Under the pieces are notes generated by a model. It had not been told where the DNA came from. It did no database searches and was given only the letters and a program-made list of their open reading frames with translations. Position numbers and translations under genes: made by a program. DNA of 64,000 nucleotides. Source: Methylobacterium jeotgali (GTDB taxonomy: Bacteria > Pseudomonadota > Alphaproteobacteria > Rhizobiales > Beijerinckiaceae). Below are positions 1 to 8,467 of this stretch, one piece after another; the first letter of the stretch is position 1, and the number at the start of each line of letters is the position of its first letter. The stretch covers positions 1-64,000 of the forward strand of contig NZ_BPQR01000049.1 of assembly GCF_022179345.1 (NCBI RefSeq), written 5' to 3'.

Positions 1-1
1 G

Positions 2-619
2 ATCGGCCTGCGCCGCGCCGAGGGCCCGCTGCGCCTCGACGCGACGGGCTATGTCACCCGCTACACCGGCTTCATCTATAAGCGCCTGACCGGCTTCACC
101 TGCGGCGACACCTTCGACACCTGCGGCGTGAACGGCGGCCCCTTCCGGCAGGTGGCCTACTCGCAGGCGGACGCGACCTTCCACGGAGCGGAGGTCGCAG
201 CCCAGCTCGACCTCTGGGCGATCGGCAAGGGCTTCGCCGGCCTCAACGCGCAGTATGATTTCGTGCGGGCCCGCTTCGACGACGGCACCAACGTGCCGCG
301 CATCCCGCCCCACCGGGTCGGCGGCGGCGTCTTCCTGCGGGCGGACGGCTGGTTCGCGCAGGTGAACCTGCTCCACGCCTTCGCCCATACCGAGACCGCG
401 CCGCTGGAGACCCGTACGCCGGGCTACGACGACCTGCGCGCCGAGATCGCCTATACAAGCCCCCTCGACCCGGCCGTTCACGGCCTCAGCGAGGTGACGC
501 TGGGCCTGCGCGGCTCGAACCTCCTCGACGTGGTGATCCGCAACGCGGCTTCCTTCAAGAAGGACGAGGTGCCCCTGCCCGGCCGCAACGTGCGGCTCTT
601 CGTGACCGCCCGGTTCTGA
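2..619 (+). CDS. TonB-dependent outer-membrane receptor, C-terminal fragment
   Basis: The frame is open from the left edge, so only the C-terminal ~205 residues are present; the true start lies outside the window. The segment shows alternating beta-strand patterns with aromatic residues, and it ends in Arg-Leu-Phe-Val-Thr-Ala-Arg-Phe. A C-terminal aromatic preceded by such a strand is the typical outer-membrane beta-barrel signature. A Gly-Leu-Arg-Gly-Ser-Asn-Leu-Leu-Asp stretch near the end matches the usual penultimate strands of TonB-dependent receptors. The family imports metal chelates or other large substrates using TonB energy. The substrate cannot be told because the plug domain is missing. 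A paired-Cys loop (CGDTFDTCG) near residue 35 may be an extracellular disulphide loop. A GTG at 128 is an internal codon, not the start. Confidence 0.85.
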   Translation: MGLRRAEGPLRLDATGYVTRYTGFIYKRLTGFTCGDTFDTCGVNGGPFRQVAYSQADATFHGAEVAAQLDLWAIGKGFAGLNAQYDFVRARFDDGTNVPRIPPHRVGGGVFLRADGWFAQVNLLHAFAHTETAPLETRTPGYDDLRAEIAYTSPLDPAVHGLSEVTLGLRGSNLLDVVIRNAASFKKDEVPLPGRNVRLFVTARF

Positions 620-643
620 GACCGGGTTTCCTGAGGCGGGAGG

Positions 644-658
644 AAACATATATAGAAC
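644..658. promoter_or_regulatory. LexA-box-like site upstream of priA
   Basis: AAAC-ATATATA-GAAC differs by one base from the alphaproteobacterial LexA consensus GAAC-N7-GAAC. It lies 26 bases before the priA start, in the only AT-rich patch of the 64-base gap. LexA control of priA is inference from position and sequence; the site could also just be part of the promoter -10 region. Confidence 0.35.
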
Positions 659-683
659 AAACTCCCGCCGCAGGTCGGTTCCG

Positions 684-2843
684 ATGTCCGCCACCGCCGA
701 GATCCTGATCCCGCTGGCCCTCGACACGCCCTACAGCTACGCGGTGCCCGCCGGGCTCGCGCTGTCCGAGGGCGACGTCGTGCAGGTGCCGCTGGGCCCC
801 CGCGAGACGCTGGGCGTCGTCTGGTCCGTGGCGGAGCGGGCGGGCGGCTCGAACCTGCGGCCCGTCACCGGCCGCGTCGATGTCGGGCCCCTACCCCCGG
901 CGCTTCGCGCCTTGGTCGACTGGCTCGCCCGCTATACCCTGGCGCCGAAGGGCTCGGCGCTGGCCATGGCGCTGCGCGTCCCCGACGAGGCCGCCCGCCG
1001 GGAGGTCCCACGGGTCGGCGTGCGCGCCACGGGCAAGCCCCCGGCGCGGGCTACCGCCGCTCGCACCAAGGTTCTCGCGGTCGCCGCAGACGGGACGCTC
1101 CGCGGCAAGACCGAGCTCGCCAAGGCGGCGGACGTGTCGCTCTCCGTCGTGGACGGCCTCGTCGACGACGGCGCCCTGGAGGCGGTGGCGCTCCAGCCGG
1201 AGCCCGTCGCCCTGCCGCCGGACCCGGACTTCGCCCGCGGGACGCCGCTGTCGGACGCGCAGTCGGAAGCCGCAGCGACGCTGTCGGCCGCCGAGGGAGC
1301 GACCGTGACGCTGCTCGAAGGCGTCACCGGCTCCGGCAAGACGGAGGTCTATTTCGAGGCCGTCGCAGCCTGTCTGCGTAGGGGGAAGCAGGCGCTGATC
1401 CTGATGCCGGAGATCGCGCTGACGGCCCAGTTCCTCGACCGCTTCGCCGTGCGCTTCGGCGTGCGCCCGGCGACCTGGCACTCCGGCGTCAGCGGCAGGC
1501 GGCGGGAGCGCATCCGGGCGGGGGTGGCCGACGGCGAGGTTTCGGTGGTGGTCGGGGCGCGCTCCGCCCTGTTCCTGCCCTTCGCGCGGCTTGGGCTCAT
1601 CGTCGTCGATGAGGAGCACGAGACCGCCTACAAGCAGGAGGACGGGGTCCACTACCACGCCCGTGACATGGCGGTGGTGCGCGGACGAATCGAGGAATGC
1701 CCCGTTGTGCTCGCCTCGGCGACGCCCTCGATCGAGAGCCGCGTCAACGCCGAGCGGGGGCGTTACCGGCGCATCGTGCTGCCCGAGCGCTTCGGCGGCC
1801 GGCGCCTGCCCGACATCGCGGCCGTCGACATGCGCCTCGACAAGCCCGAGCGCGGCCGCTTCATCGCCCCGCCCGTGGTCGCCGCCGTGCGGCAGGCGCT
1901 GGCGGATGGCGAGCAGGCGCTGCTCTTCCTCAACCGGCGGGGCTACGCGCCGCTGACGCTCTGCCGCTCCTGCGGCCACCGCTACCAGTGCCCGCAATGC
2001 TCGACTTGGCTCGTGGAGCACCGCTTCCGCCGGGCGCTGGTCTGCCACCAGTGCGGCCACGCCGAGCGCCGGCCGGAGGCTTGCGTGGAGTGCGGCACCA
2101 TCGACAGCCATACCGCCTGCGGGCCGGGCGTCGAGCGCATCGCCGAGGAGGCGGCGGAGCTCTTCCCCGACAAGCGCATCATCGTGCTGTCGAGCGATTT
2201 CCCCGGCGGGGCCGAGCGCCTGCGGGCGGAGCTCGATGCGGTGGCGGCGGGCGCGTGCGACATCGTCATCGGCACGCAGCTCGTCGCCAAGGGACACAAC
2301 TTCCCGCACCTGACGCTGGTCGGCGTGCTCGACGCCGATATCGGCCTCACCTCCGGCGATCCGCGCGCCTCGGAACGGACCTTCCAGCTCCTTCAGCAGG
2401 TCACGGGCCGGGCCGGGCGCGGAGAGCGGCCGGGACGCGCCCTCGTCCAGACCTACCAGCCCGGCCATCCGGTGATCGCGGCGCTGCTCTCGGGCGACGC
2501 CGAGCGCTTCTACGCCGAGGAGATCGCCGCCCGCGAGGAGGCGGAGCTGCCCCCGTTCGGGCGGCTTGCGGCGCTGATCGTCTCGGGCACCGACAAGCAG
2601 GCGGCGGAGGCCCACGGACAGGCGCTCGCCCGCGCCGCGGAGCCGCCGCCGGGAATCGCCGTGCTGGGGCCGGCGGAGGCCCCGCTCGCCCTGATCCGGG
2701 GCCGCCATCGCTTCCGGCTGCTGGTCAAGACCGAGCGCAGCGTCGACATCCAGGCCTACCTGCGGGACTGGCTGGCCCGGGGGCCGAAGCCGAGGGGAAA
2801 CCTGCGCGTCACCGTCGACGTCGACCCGCAGAGCTTTCTGTAA
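684..2843 (+). CDS. priA: Primosomal replication restart helicase PriA
   Basis: A 719-residue protein with the full PriA layout. An N-terminal DNA-binding region is followed by a superfamily 2 helicase core with Walker A (GVTGSGKTEVY, about residue 212) and a DEEH box (VVDEEHETAYKQ). A cysteine-rich zinc-binding insert comes next (CRSCGHRYQCPQC, CHQCGH, CVECG, about residues 430-475), then the C-terminal helicase lobe (IGTQLVAKGHNFPHL, QVTGRAGRGERPG). PriA reloads the replisome at stalled or repaired forks. The ATG at 684 gives the expected N-terminus. The gene stands alone between a receptor gene and a small STAS-like gene, and a LexA-like site lies just upstream. Length is normal for the family. 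Confidence 0.97.
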   Translation: MSATAEILIPLALDTPYSYAVPAGLALSEGDVVQVPLGPRETLGVVWSVAERAGGSNLRPVTGRVDVGPLPPALRALVDWLARYTLAPKGSALAMALRVPDEAARREVPRVGVRATGKPPARATAARTKVLAVAADGTLRGKTELAKAADVSLSVVDGLVDDGALEAVALQPEPVALPPDPDFARGTPLSDAQSEAAATLSAAEGATVTLLEGVTGSGKTEVYFEAVAACLRRGKQALILMPEIALTAQFLDRFAVRFGVRPATWHSGVSGRRRERIRAGVADGEVSVVVGARSALFLPFARLGLIVVDEEHETAYKQEDGVHYHARDMAVVRGRIEECPVVLASATPSIESRVNAERGRYRRIVLPERFGGRRLPDIAAVDMRLDKPERGRFIAPPVVAAVRQALADGEQALLFLNRRGYAPLTLCRSCGHRYQCPQCSTWLVEHRFRRALVCHQCGHAERRPEACVECGTIDSHTACGPGVERIAEEAAELFPDKRIIVLSSDFPGGAERLRAELDAVAAGACDIVIGTQLVAKGHNFPHLTLVGVLDADIGLTSGDPRASERTFQLLQQVTGRAGRGERPGRALVQTYQPGHPVIAALLSGDAERFYAEEIAAREEAELPPFGRLAALIVSGTDKQAAEAHGQALARAAEPPPGIAVLGPAEAPLALIRGRHRFRLLVKTERSVDIQAYLRDWLARGPKPRGNLRVTVDVDPQSFL

Positions 2844-2930
2844 GGCTCATCCCCCGCCATCGAGCGTGCACCGCTTGCCGCGCCCCGTTTCGATGCTAGC
2901 CTCCGGGCGCACATCCAGAGGAGCGGCCGC

Positions 2931-3296
2931 GTGCTGAGCTACGAGAAGAAGCCGGAGTCCGACATCGCCGAGATCGTCGTCGACGGGAAGATCTCCGACG
3001 AGGAGATGAACGCCGTCATCACCGCGATGAAGAGCGATCTCGGCACGGGCCGGAAGCTCCGGCTGCTCGAGGACGTGCGCGCCTTCGAGGGCATGGAGCC
3101 GGCGGCCTTCTTCAAGGACCCGCGCTTCGGCATCGAGATGATGAAGGGTGTCAGCCACGTCGCCCTGGTCACGGACGCCCACTGGCTCAAGGTCGTGGCC
3201 GAGACGTTCAGCTTCGTGTCGCCGGCCAAGATCAAGGTATTCGAGCGCGCCAAGATCGACGAGGCGCGCCAGTGGCTCGCCGCGGCCACGGCCTGA
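2931..3296 (+). CDS. SpoIIAA-like (STAS-fold) small protein
   Basis: 121 residues starting at GTG 2931, preceded by AGAGGAG nine bases upstream. The pattern (I-A-E-I-V-V-D-G-K-I-S at the start, ALVTDAHWLKVVAETFSFVSP in the middle, a C-terminal ARQWLA helix) resembles the SpoIIAA-like/DUF3478 group of stand-alone STAS-fold proteins. Those proteins are of unknown role and are often proposed to bind lipids or to act in stress responses. No catalytic motif is visible. The gene is single, separated from priA by an 87-base gap and convergent with the Sel1-repeat gene 12 bases downstream. Confidence 0.7.
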   Translation: MLSYEKKPESDIAEIVVDGKISDEEMNAVITAMKSDLGTGRKLRLLEDVRAFEGMEPAAFFKDPRFGIEMMKGVSHVALVTDAHWLKVVAETFSFVSPAKIKVFERAKIDEARQWLAAATA

Positions 3297-3308
3297 CGAC
3301 GAAGCGCC

Positions 3309-3950
3309 TCAGCGGCCCCCTCGGCGCAGGGTCTCCACCACCCTCCGGTGCGGGGCCGTGTAGCGCTTGAAGTAGGCCTGACCTCGCGCCTGCGCCTCGG
3401 CGATCTGCTGGCGGTCGAGGCGCGAGGCCGCCTGCATGGCGTTCGTCATGGCGGCCTCGTCCATGATCGAGGCGTGGGTCGCCGGGTAGATCCAGGCGAA
3501 GCCCTCGACCGGATCGTGGGGCACGCCGCGCCCCTCCGTGTAGAGGATGCCGAGCTCGTTGCCGGCCTTGTAATGCCCGCGCTCCGCCGCGAAGCGGTAC
3601 CAGCGCACCGCTTTCGCGAGGTCGGGCGCGACGCCCTGCCCCTTGCGATAGGCCTGCGCGAGATTGAACGCGGCGAGCACGCTGCCGCGCTCCGCGCCCT
3701 GGCGGTAGTAGGAGAGGGCCCGGCCCTCGTCGCGGGGCACGGCGCGGCCTTCGGCGTAAGCGACGCCGAGGTTGTAGAGGGCCTGCGGGTCGCCCTTGAC
3801 GGCGCCGGCCTCGAAGGCGCGGAGCGCGGCCGGGTAATCGCCCCGGTCGTAGGCCCTGATGCCGGAGGCGATGTCGGCGCGGGCGCCGCCGCCGAACAAG
3901 CCGGCGAGAAGACCGAGCACCATCGCCATCGCCCTGCCCGCGATTCGCAT
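3309..3950 (-). CDS. Secreted Sel1-repeat protein
   Basis: 213 residues when started at ATG 3950, which is preceded by AAGGGGAG and begins a clear signal peptide (hydrophobic run MAMVLGLLAGLFGGGARA). The reading frame is open further upstream, but that extension is arginine-rich and unlike a protein. Three Sel1-like repeats follow, with signatures ALYNLGVAYAEGRAV, AAFNLAQAYRKGQGV and AGNELGILYTEGRGV. Sel1 repeats are TPR-like alpha-alpha units that mediate protein contacts, often for periplasmic proteins in envelope stress or secretion. A 40-residue helical tail rich in Gln and Arg follows. It is followed upstream on the same strand by a small secreted protein gene; the partner is unknown. 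Confidence 0.85.
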   Translation of the reverse strand: MRIAGRAMAMVLGLLAGLFGGGARADIASGIRAYDRGDYPAALRAFEAGAVKGDPQALYNLGVAYAEGRAVPRDEGRALSYYRQGAERGSVLAAFNLAQAYRKGQGVAPDLAKAVRWYRFAAERGHYKAGNELGILYTEGRGVPHDPVEGFAWIYPATHASIMDEAAMTNAMQAASRLDRQQIAEAQARGQAYFKRYTAPHRRVVETLRRGGR

Positions 3951-3991
3951 CCGCCGCTCCCCTTCTCGAAAAGGACGGTCGGAGCGCGGCC

Positions 3992-4387
3992 TTATTCCGC
4001 CTGGGCGGTGCGGGTGTTCTGGCGGCGGGCCGTCCAGCGGCCGGAGCAGAGGGCCGAGACCTTCCAGGTGCCCGAGCCGGTCTGCGCGAGGAGACGGCCG
4101 GAGACGGCGCCGCTCGCGGTGCCGTTGGAGACGCTCAGGCCCACGGTGCCGTCGCTGCCGACGCGCCCGCTCATGCGCGCGCCGTCGCTCGCCGAGACCA
4201 GCTGCACGCTGCCCTCGTTGACGGCGACCGAGTAGCGGTAGCGGCTGTCGCACAGGCCGCTGTCGGTCACGAGCTCGACGGACCAGGTGCCATTGAAGCC
4301 GCCGGCCTCTGCTGCTCCCGCCTTCTCCACGGCCGGGCCGCTCGCGAGACCGGCGCCGAGGGCGAGAACAAGGGCGACGTGCTTCAT
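3992..4387 (-). CDS. Small secreted protein, GTWS/two-cysteine family (copy 1)
   Basis: 131 residues with a signal peptide (hydrophobic residues 4-22, likely cleaved after the Ala-Gly-Ala-Ala region). The mature part is a beta-rich domain with NGTWSVELVTDSGLCD, YRYSV, MSGRV, SGRLLAQTGSGTWK and CSGRW. The same succession of motifs occurs in the protein at 61120-61494 (DGTWSIEV, CDRAYRYGV, ISGRV, GTGTWK, CSGNW), so the two are homologous. Two conserved cysteines probably form a disulphide in the periplasm. I do not recognise a named function. It sits just upstream of the Sel1-repeat gene, with a 41-base gap, and may be co-transcribed with it. Confidence 0.8.
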   Translation of the reverse strand: MKHVALVLALGAGLASGPAVEKAGAAEAGGFNGTWSVELVTDSGLCDSRYRYSVAVNEGSVQLVSASDGARMSGRVGSDGTVGLSVSNGTASGAVSGRLLAQTGSGTWKVSALCSGRWTARRQNTRTAQAE

Positions 4388-4733
4388 CAGGAACCTCTCA
4401 TCCGGCTGCGGGCACCGGCGGCCGTCCCGCGTGTATTCGCGAGTGGTGCCGGGAGAACCGCCCCGGCGGCGGGTGCGCGGATGGAAATCCGATAGCGGAA
4501 CGGCGAGAATATGACCAATCCGAAGAATTCAGCGCGCGCCGCCGTAAAGCTGATCGGGACTGAACCTCGACTGAATACCGCATCTCTCCCGTCATCCTCG
4601 GCCGCCAGTAACGGCAGAGCTTGAGATCGACCGGAGCGCCGCGAAGATCGGCGGATGGGAACTGTCTCGCTTGCTCGCTCGTTGCCGCCCGAACCTTGGC
4701 CGCCCGAACCGTGACGACAACAGGAGACGATTC
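4388..4733. other. Divergent intergenic region, 346 bases
   Basis: The region separates two divergent genes for small secreted proteins. Both strands must carry a promoter here, but I could not identify convincing -35/-10 pairs. The centre (about 4500-4580) is markedly more AT-rich than the surroundings. I see no small ORF with a ribosome-binding site and no strong hairpin. Confidence 0.6.
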
Positions 4734-5006
4734 ATGCGCCATCCCAGTCCCGCCGCCCTGCGGCCCGGCCGAATGCTCCTCGGTGCGGCGTTCCTCGCCG
4801 GCCTGAGCGGCGCGGCGGCCGCCCAGACCACGATCATCGAGCGGGACGAGCCGCGCGCCGTTCTCATCGAGCGCGAGGACCCGGTGGTGGTCGAGCGCCG
4901 CGCGGTGGTGCCGGCCGTGCCAGAGGGCGGCTGCGAGCGCACGACGACGACGCGCACGGAGATCGACGGCTCCTCGACGACGGTACGCCGGGAGCGCTGC
5001 GACTGA
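4734..5006 (+). CDS. Small secreted protein rich in acidic/basic repeats
   Basis: 90 residues starting at ATG 4734, seven bases after AGGAG. The frame is open 21 codons further upstream, without a ribosome-binding site. A signal peptide ends at AAAAQ (about residue 31). The mature part has the quasi-repeats IIERDEP, LIEREDP and VVERRAV, then a threonine-rich segment (CERTTTTRTEIDGSSTT) between two cysteines, ending in Arg-Cys-Asp. The composition resembles small periplasmic proteins of unknown function common in Methylobacterium. It converges with the sulfhydrylase gene seven bases downstream. Function unknown. Confidence 0.7.
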   Translation: MRHPSPAALRPGRMLLGAAFLAGLSGAAAAQTTIIERDEPRAVLIEREDPVVVERRAVVPAVPEGGCERTTTTRTEIDGSSTTVRRERCD

Positions 5007-5013
5007 CGGGACC

Positions 5014-6294
5014 TTAGGCCCTCAGCGCCCCGTCGAGATCCTCGATGAGATCGGCGGGGTCCTCCAGGCCGATCGAGAGGCGCACCACCTCCGGCCCGGC
5101 CCCGGCGGCGCTCTTCTGCGCGTCGGTGAGCTGGCGGTGCGTGGTCGAGGCCGGATGAATCACCAGCGAGCGCGTGTCGCCGATGTTCGCGAGGTGCGAG
5201 AACAGCTCGAGGTTCGACACGAGCTTGACGCCGGCGTCGTAGCCGCCCTTCAGGCCGAAGGTGAAGACGGCCCCCGAGCCTTTCGGCGTGTAGCGCCGGG
5301 CGAGCGCGTGGTAGCGGTCGTTCTCCAGGCCCGGATAGCTCACCCAGGAGACCGCCTCGTGCCCGGCGAGGAAGCGGGCGACCTCCAGTGCGTTGTCGCA
5401 GTGGCGCTGCATGCGCAGGGGCAGCGTCTCGATGCCGTTGAGGATCAGGAAGGCGTTGAAGGGCGAGAGCGCCGGGCCGAGGTCGCGCAAGCCGAGCACG
5501 CGGCAGGCGATGGCGAAGCCGAAATTGCCGAAGGTCTCCGAGAGCACCATGCCGGCATATTCCGGCCGGGGCTTCGAGAGCATCGGGTAGCGTTCGTCGC
5601 CGGCCCAGGGGAAGCGGCCGCCGTCGACGATGAGGCCGCCGATCGAAGTGCCGTGCCCCCCTAGGAACTTCGTGGCCGAGTGCACGACGATGTCGGCCCC
5701 GTGCTCGAAGGGGCGGATCAGGTACGGGCTCGCCATGGTGTTGTCGACGACGAGCGGGACGTTGTGGCGGTGCGCGATCTCGGCGATCGCCGCGATGTCC
5801 GTGACGACCCCGCCGGGGTTGGCGATCGACTCGCAGAAGATCGCCTTGGTGCGGGGCGTGATCGCCCGCTCGAACGAGGACGGGTCGTCGGTGTCGGCCC
5901 AGACGACGTTCCAGCCGAAGCTCTTGTAGGAGTGGTTGAACTGGTTGATCGAGCCGCCGTAGAGCTTGTTGGCGGCCACGAACTCGTCGCCCGGCTGCAT
6001 CAGGGCGTGCATGGTCAGGAACTCGGCGGCGTGGCCAGAGCCGACGGCCAGCGCAGCGGTGCCGCCCTCCAGCGCCGCGATCCGCTCCTCCAGCACCGCG
6101 TTCGTCGGGTTGGTGATGCGCGAGTAGATGTTGCCGAAGGCCTGGAGTCCGAACAGCGAGGCGGCGTGGTCGACGTCGTCGAAGACGAAGCTCGTCGTCT
6201 GGTAGATCGGCGTGGCGCGGGCGCCGGTCGCCGCGTCGGGGGCCGCGCCGGCATGGATGGCGAGGGTCTCGAAGCCGGGCACGCGGTCGGACAT
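5014..6294 (-). CDS. metY: O-acetylhomoserine aminocarboxypropyltransferase (sulfhydrylase)
   Basis: 426 residues, normal for the long MetY branch of the Cys/Met-metabolism PLP enzymes. It makes homocysteine from O-acetylhomoserine and sulfide in methionine synthesis. Visible PLP-site residues are Tyr57/Arg59 in YSRITNPT, Ser-Gly-His at 86-88, Tyr112 in KLYGGS, Asp184 in VVDNTMASP and the Schiff-base Lys209 in HSATKFLGG. The start is ATG 6294, with AGGAAAG about ten bases upstream. Its leader on the minus strand contains two perfect GC hairpins. A divergent kinase gene starts 202 bases away. A second homologous gene lies at 8878-10161 on the other strand. Confidence 0.93.
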   Translation of the reverse strand: MSDRVPGFETLAIHAGAAPDAATGARATPIYQTTSFVFDDVDHAASLFGLQAFGNIYSRITNPTNAVLEERIAALEGGTAALAVGSGHAAEFLTMHALMQPGDEFVAANKLYGGSINQFNHSYKSFGWNVVWADTDDPSSFERAITPRTKAIFCESIANPGGVVTDIAAIAEIAHRHNVPLVVDNTMASPYLIRPFEHGADIVVHSATKFLGGHGTSIGGLIVDGGRFPWAGDERYPMLSKPRPEYAGMVLSETFGNFGFAIACRVLGLRDLGPALSPFNAFLILNGIETLPLRMQRHCDNALEVARFLAGHEAVSWVSYPGLENDRYHALARRYTPKGSGAVFTFGLKGGYDAGVKLVSNLELFSHLANIGDTRSLVIHPASTTHRQLTDAQKSAAGAGPEVVRLSIGLEDPADLIEDLDGALRA

Positions 6295-6315
6295 CGGCAG
6301 CTTTCCTGAAGGAGG

Positions 6316-6382
6316 CGGCCCCGTCGCCGGGGCCGGTCGTCGGGCGGGTTTAAGCCCCGGCGGCGCGGGCAGGCAACCCGCG
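6316..6382 (-). promoter_or_regulatory. Structured 5' leader of metY with two hairpins
   Basis: On the minus strand the leader forms CGCGGG-loop7-CCCGCG (6382-6364) and then CGGCCCC-loop6-GGGGCCG (6335-6316). The second ends 21 bases before the metY ATG, just ahead of its ribosome-binding site. A short frame with a good ribosome-binding site (GAGGAGAG, ATG at 6401) reads through this region. Attenuation or riboswitch control of a sulfur-assimilation gene is possible, but the elements do not match the SAM-II pattern I know. Confidence 0.35.
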
Positions 6383-6496
6383 ACCCGGTGAGGGTGCGCA
6401 TGCCGAGCCTTCTCTCCTCAAAAAGGCCGGAAATTGCGTGCGTTCGGGCAGGGCCGCCGGATCTGCCGCGCGGCACCGGAAGGTCGATCCGCCTCG

Positions 6497-8128
6497 ATGT
6501 TGAAAACCGCCTTCGTCGCCGCGCGCGACCGTCAGCGCCTGTCCGAGATCGCCGCCGTGCTGATCGGCTTCGGCGTCAACAACGTCGTGGACCGGCTGGG
6601 CCTGCGCTACATCCCGATCGTGCCCCGCCGGAAGCCGCGGGTTGACGTGACGCGGCTCTCACAGCCCGAGCGCCTGCGCCGGGCGATCGAGGCGCTGGGG
6701 CCGACCTTCATCAAGTTCGGGCAGGTTCTCGCGAGCCGGCCGGACCTGCTCTCCCCGATCTGGACCGAGGAGCTGGAGAAGCTCCACAGCCAGGTCTCGC
6801 CGATGCCCTGGGAGCAGATTCGCCCGCAGCTCGAGGCCGATCTCGGCGCCTCGCCCCACGAGGTCTTCGCGGAGTTCGACACCAACGCCATCGCCTCGGC
6901 CTCGATCGCGCAGGTCTACCGGGCGCGCACCCACGACGGCGAGGACGTGGTGGTGAAGGTGCTGCGGCCGGGCCTGCGCAAGGTCATCGACGCCGATCTC
7001 CGGCTGATGGCGCACGGGGCGCGCATCGTCGAGACCGAGTGGCCGGACATGGCCCGCTACCAGCCCCGCGAGCAGATGCGCCACCTCGCCGCCGGCCTCA
7101 ACGGCGAGCTCGACCTCATGAACGAGGCGAGGAACTGCGAGCTTCTCGCGGCGATGTTCGAGGACCGGGACGACATCGTCTTCCCGAAGATCTTCTGGGA
7201 GTGGTGCTCCGAGCGGGTGCTCGTGCAGGAGTTCATCCACGGCATCCGCCCGACCGACGAGGAGGGTCTCCGCGCCGCGGGCGTCGACAAGAAGCTGCTC
7301 GCCCAGAAGGGCACCGACGCCTTCCTGCGCATGGCGCTGATCGAAGGCGCCTTCCACGCCGACCCGCATCCCGGCAACCTGCTGGCGCTGCCGGGCAACC
7401 GCATCGGCTTCATCGATTTCGGCATCGTCGGCCGGCTCTCGCAGAAGCGGCGCAACCAGCTCCTCATCCTGATCGGCGCCATGCTGAAGCAGGACGCCGA
7501 CGGGCTGATGGCCGTGCTCCTCGATTGGACGGGCGCCACCAACCCGGACCTGACCAAGCTCGAGGGCTCCGCCCAGGCCTTCGTGGAGCGCCACTCCTCG
7601 ATCCCGCTCAACCTCGGCGAGGTGCTGACCGACTTCATGACCATGGCCCGCGAGAACGATCTCGCGATGCCGACCGACCTCGCGATCCTGTTCAAGGGCC
7701 TCGTCACCGCCGACGGCGTGATGCGTCACCTCGATCCGAACTTCGATCTCTTCGCCGCCGCCGGGCCGACCGTGCGAACGACGATGTCCCGCCAGTTCTC
7801 GCTGACCGGGCTCAAGCAGAAGGCCGAGGCGCTGGGCGTCGGCCTGTTCGGCGCGGCCTCCGAATTGCCGACTCTGATCCACCTGATGCTGGTGCGGCTC
7901 AAGCAGGGCCGCGTCACCGTCGAGATCGAGGTGAAGGGGCTCGACAAGGTGACGCGCGGCATCGAGCGGGCCGCCGCGCGGGTCGCGGTCGCACTCGTCG
8001 TGGCGGCCTTCGCGACGCAGCTCGCGCCGCGCCTCATCGAACTCGGTACCCCGGCCATCGTGACGACCGGCGTCGTCGTCTTCACCCTCGGCATCGGGTG
8101 GCTGGTGCTGCTCGGGCGCAACCGGTAG
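6497..8128 (+). CDS. AarF/UbiB-family atypical kinase
   Basis: 543 residues from ATG 6497; a GTG at 6434 would add 21 arginine-rich residues and looks less likely. UbiB hallmarks are visible: the KxGQ motif (FIKFGQVLASRPD, residues 71-83), an Ala-rich loop (ASASIAQVY) replacing the usual Gly-rich loop, VVKVLRPG (Lys154), GELDLMNEARN, the catalytic HADPHPGN and the metal-binding IDFG. Two hydrophobic helices close the C-terminus (about residues 495-540), anchoring it to the inner membrane. The family supports coenzyme Q synthesis through an ATPase/kinase-like activity. It is not beside other ubi genes here, so it could be a non-UbiB paralog. Confidence 0.88.
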   Translation: MLKTAFVAARDRQRLSEIAAVLIGFGVNNVVDRLGLRYIPIVPRRKPRVDVTRLSQPERLRRAIEALGPTFIKFGQVLASRPDLLSPIWTEELEKLHSQVSPMPWEQIRPQLEADLGASPHEVFAEFDTNAIASASIAQVYRARTHDGEDVVVKVLRPGLRKVIDADLRLMAHGARIVETEWPDMARYQPREQMRHLAAGLNGELDLMNEARNCELLAAMFEDRDDIVFPKIFWEWCSERVLVQEFIHGIRPTDEEGLRAAGVDKKLLAQKGTDAFLRMALIEGAFHADPHPGNLLALPGNRIGFIDFGIVGRLSQKRRNQLLILIGAMLKQDADGLMAVLLDWTGATNPDLTKLEGSAQAFVERHSSIPLNLGEVLTDFMTMARENDLAMPTDLAILFKGLVTADGVMRHLDPNFDLFAAAGPTVRTTMSRQFSLTGLKQKAEALGVGLFGAASELPTLIHLMLVRLKQGRVTVEIEVKGLDKVTRGIERAAARVAVALVVAAFATQLAPRLIELGTPAIVTTGVVVFTLGIGWLVLLGRNR

Positions 8129-8467
8129 CCGCGCCCTCGAAACGCGGCCCCTGTCGAGCACCGCTCGTGCCGATCGGATCATCGCGCGGAAGGGTGCGGA
8201 AGGAATCGTCCGCGGATCGCCATGGTGCCGGTGCACGGGGTCGCGGGGTGCCCCGTCCACAGCTTCGGCGACCCGGCGAAGCGCGGCGAAACGGACGACG
8301 GCCTTCGTGCCGACGGTCGTCGCCCCCTTGGCGCGTGCACCGTCTGGAACGGTCCCCGTGCGACCTTCCGCGCTCTCGCAATGCACAATGAAGCGGCGGC
8401 CGTCCTTGACGGGGCGGGATGCGGGGAATAGGGCCCGAAGTTCGTTGCAGGGATCGCCGACGGCCTG
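8129..8467. other. Intergenic region, 339 bases
   Basis: It lies between the kinase gene and a response-regulator gene on the same strand. An open frame at 8222-8431 has no close ribosome-binding site and an unlikely composition. A weak five-base GC stem just after the kinase stop could aid termination. I see no convincing promoter motif or RNA gene. Confidence 0.5.

Noticed and set aside
6301..6430. SAM-II type riboswitch in the metY leader
   Set aside because: Stems are present, but the conserved TGATTTG-like and GCTAAA-like segments of the SAM-II core as I know it are missing.
8222..8431. 69-codon frame in the gap before the response regulator
   Set aside because: The nearest GGAAGGA is about 17 bases from the ATG, and the peptide has the mixed His/Cys/Arg composition of non-coding GC-rich DNA.
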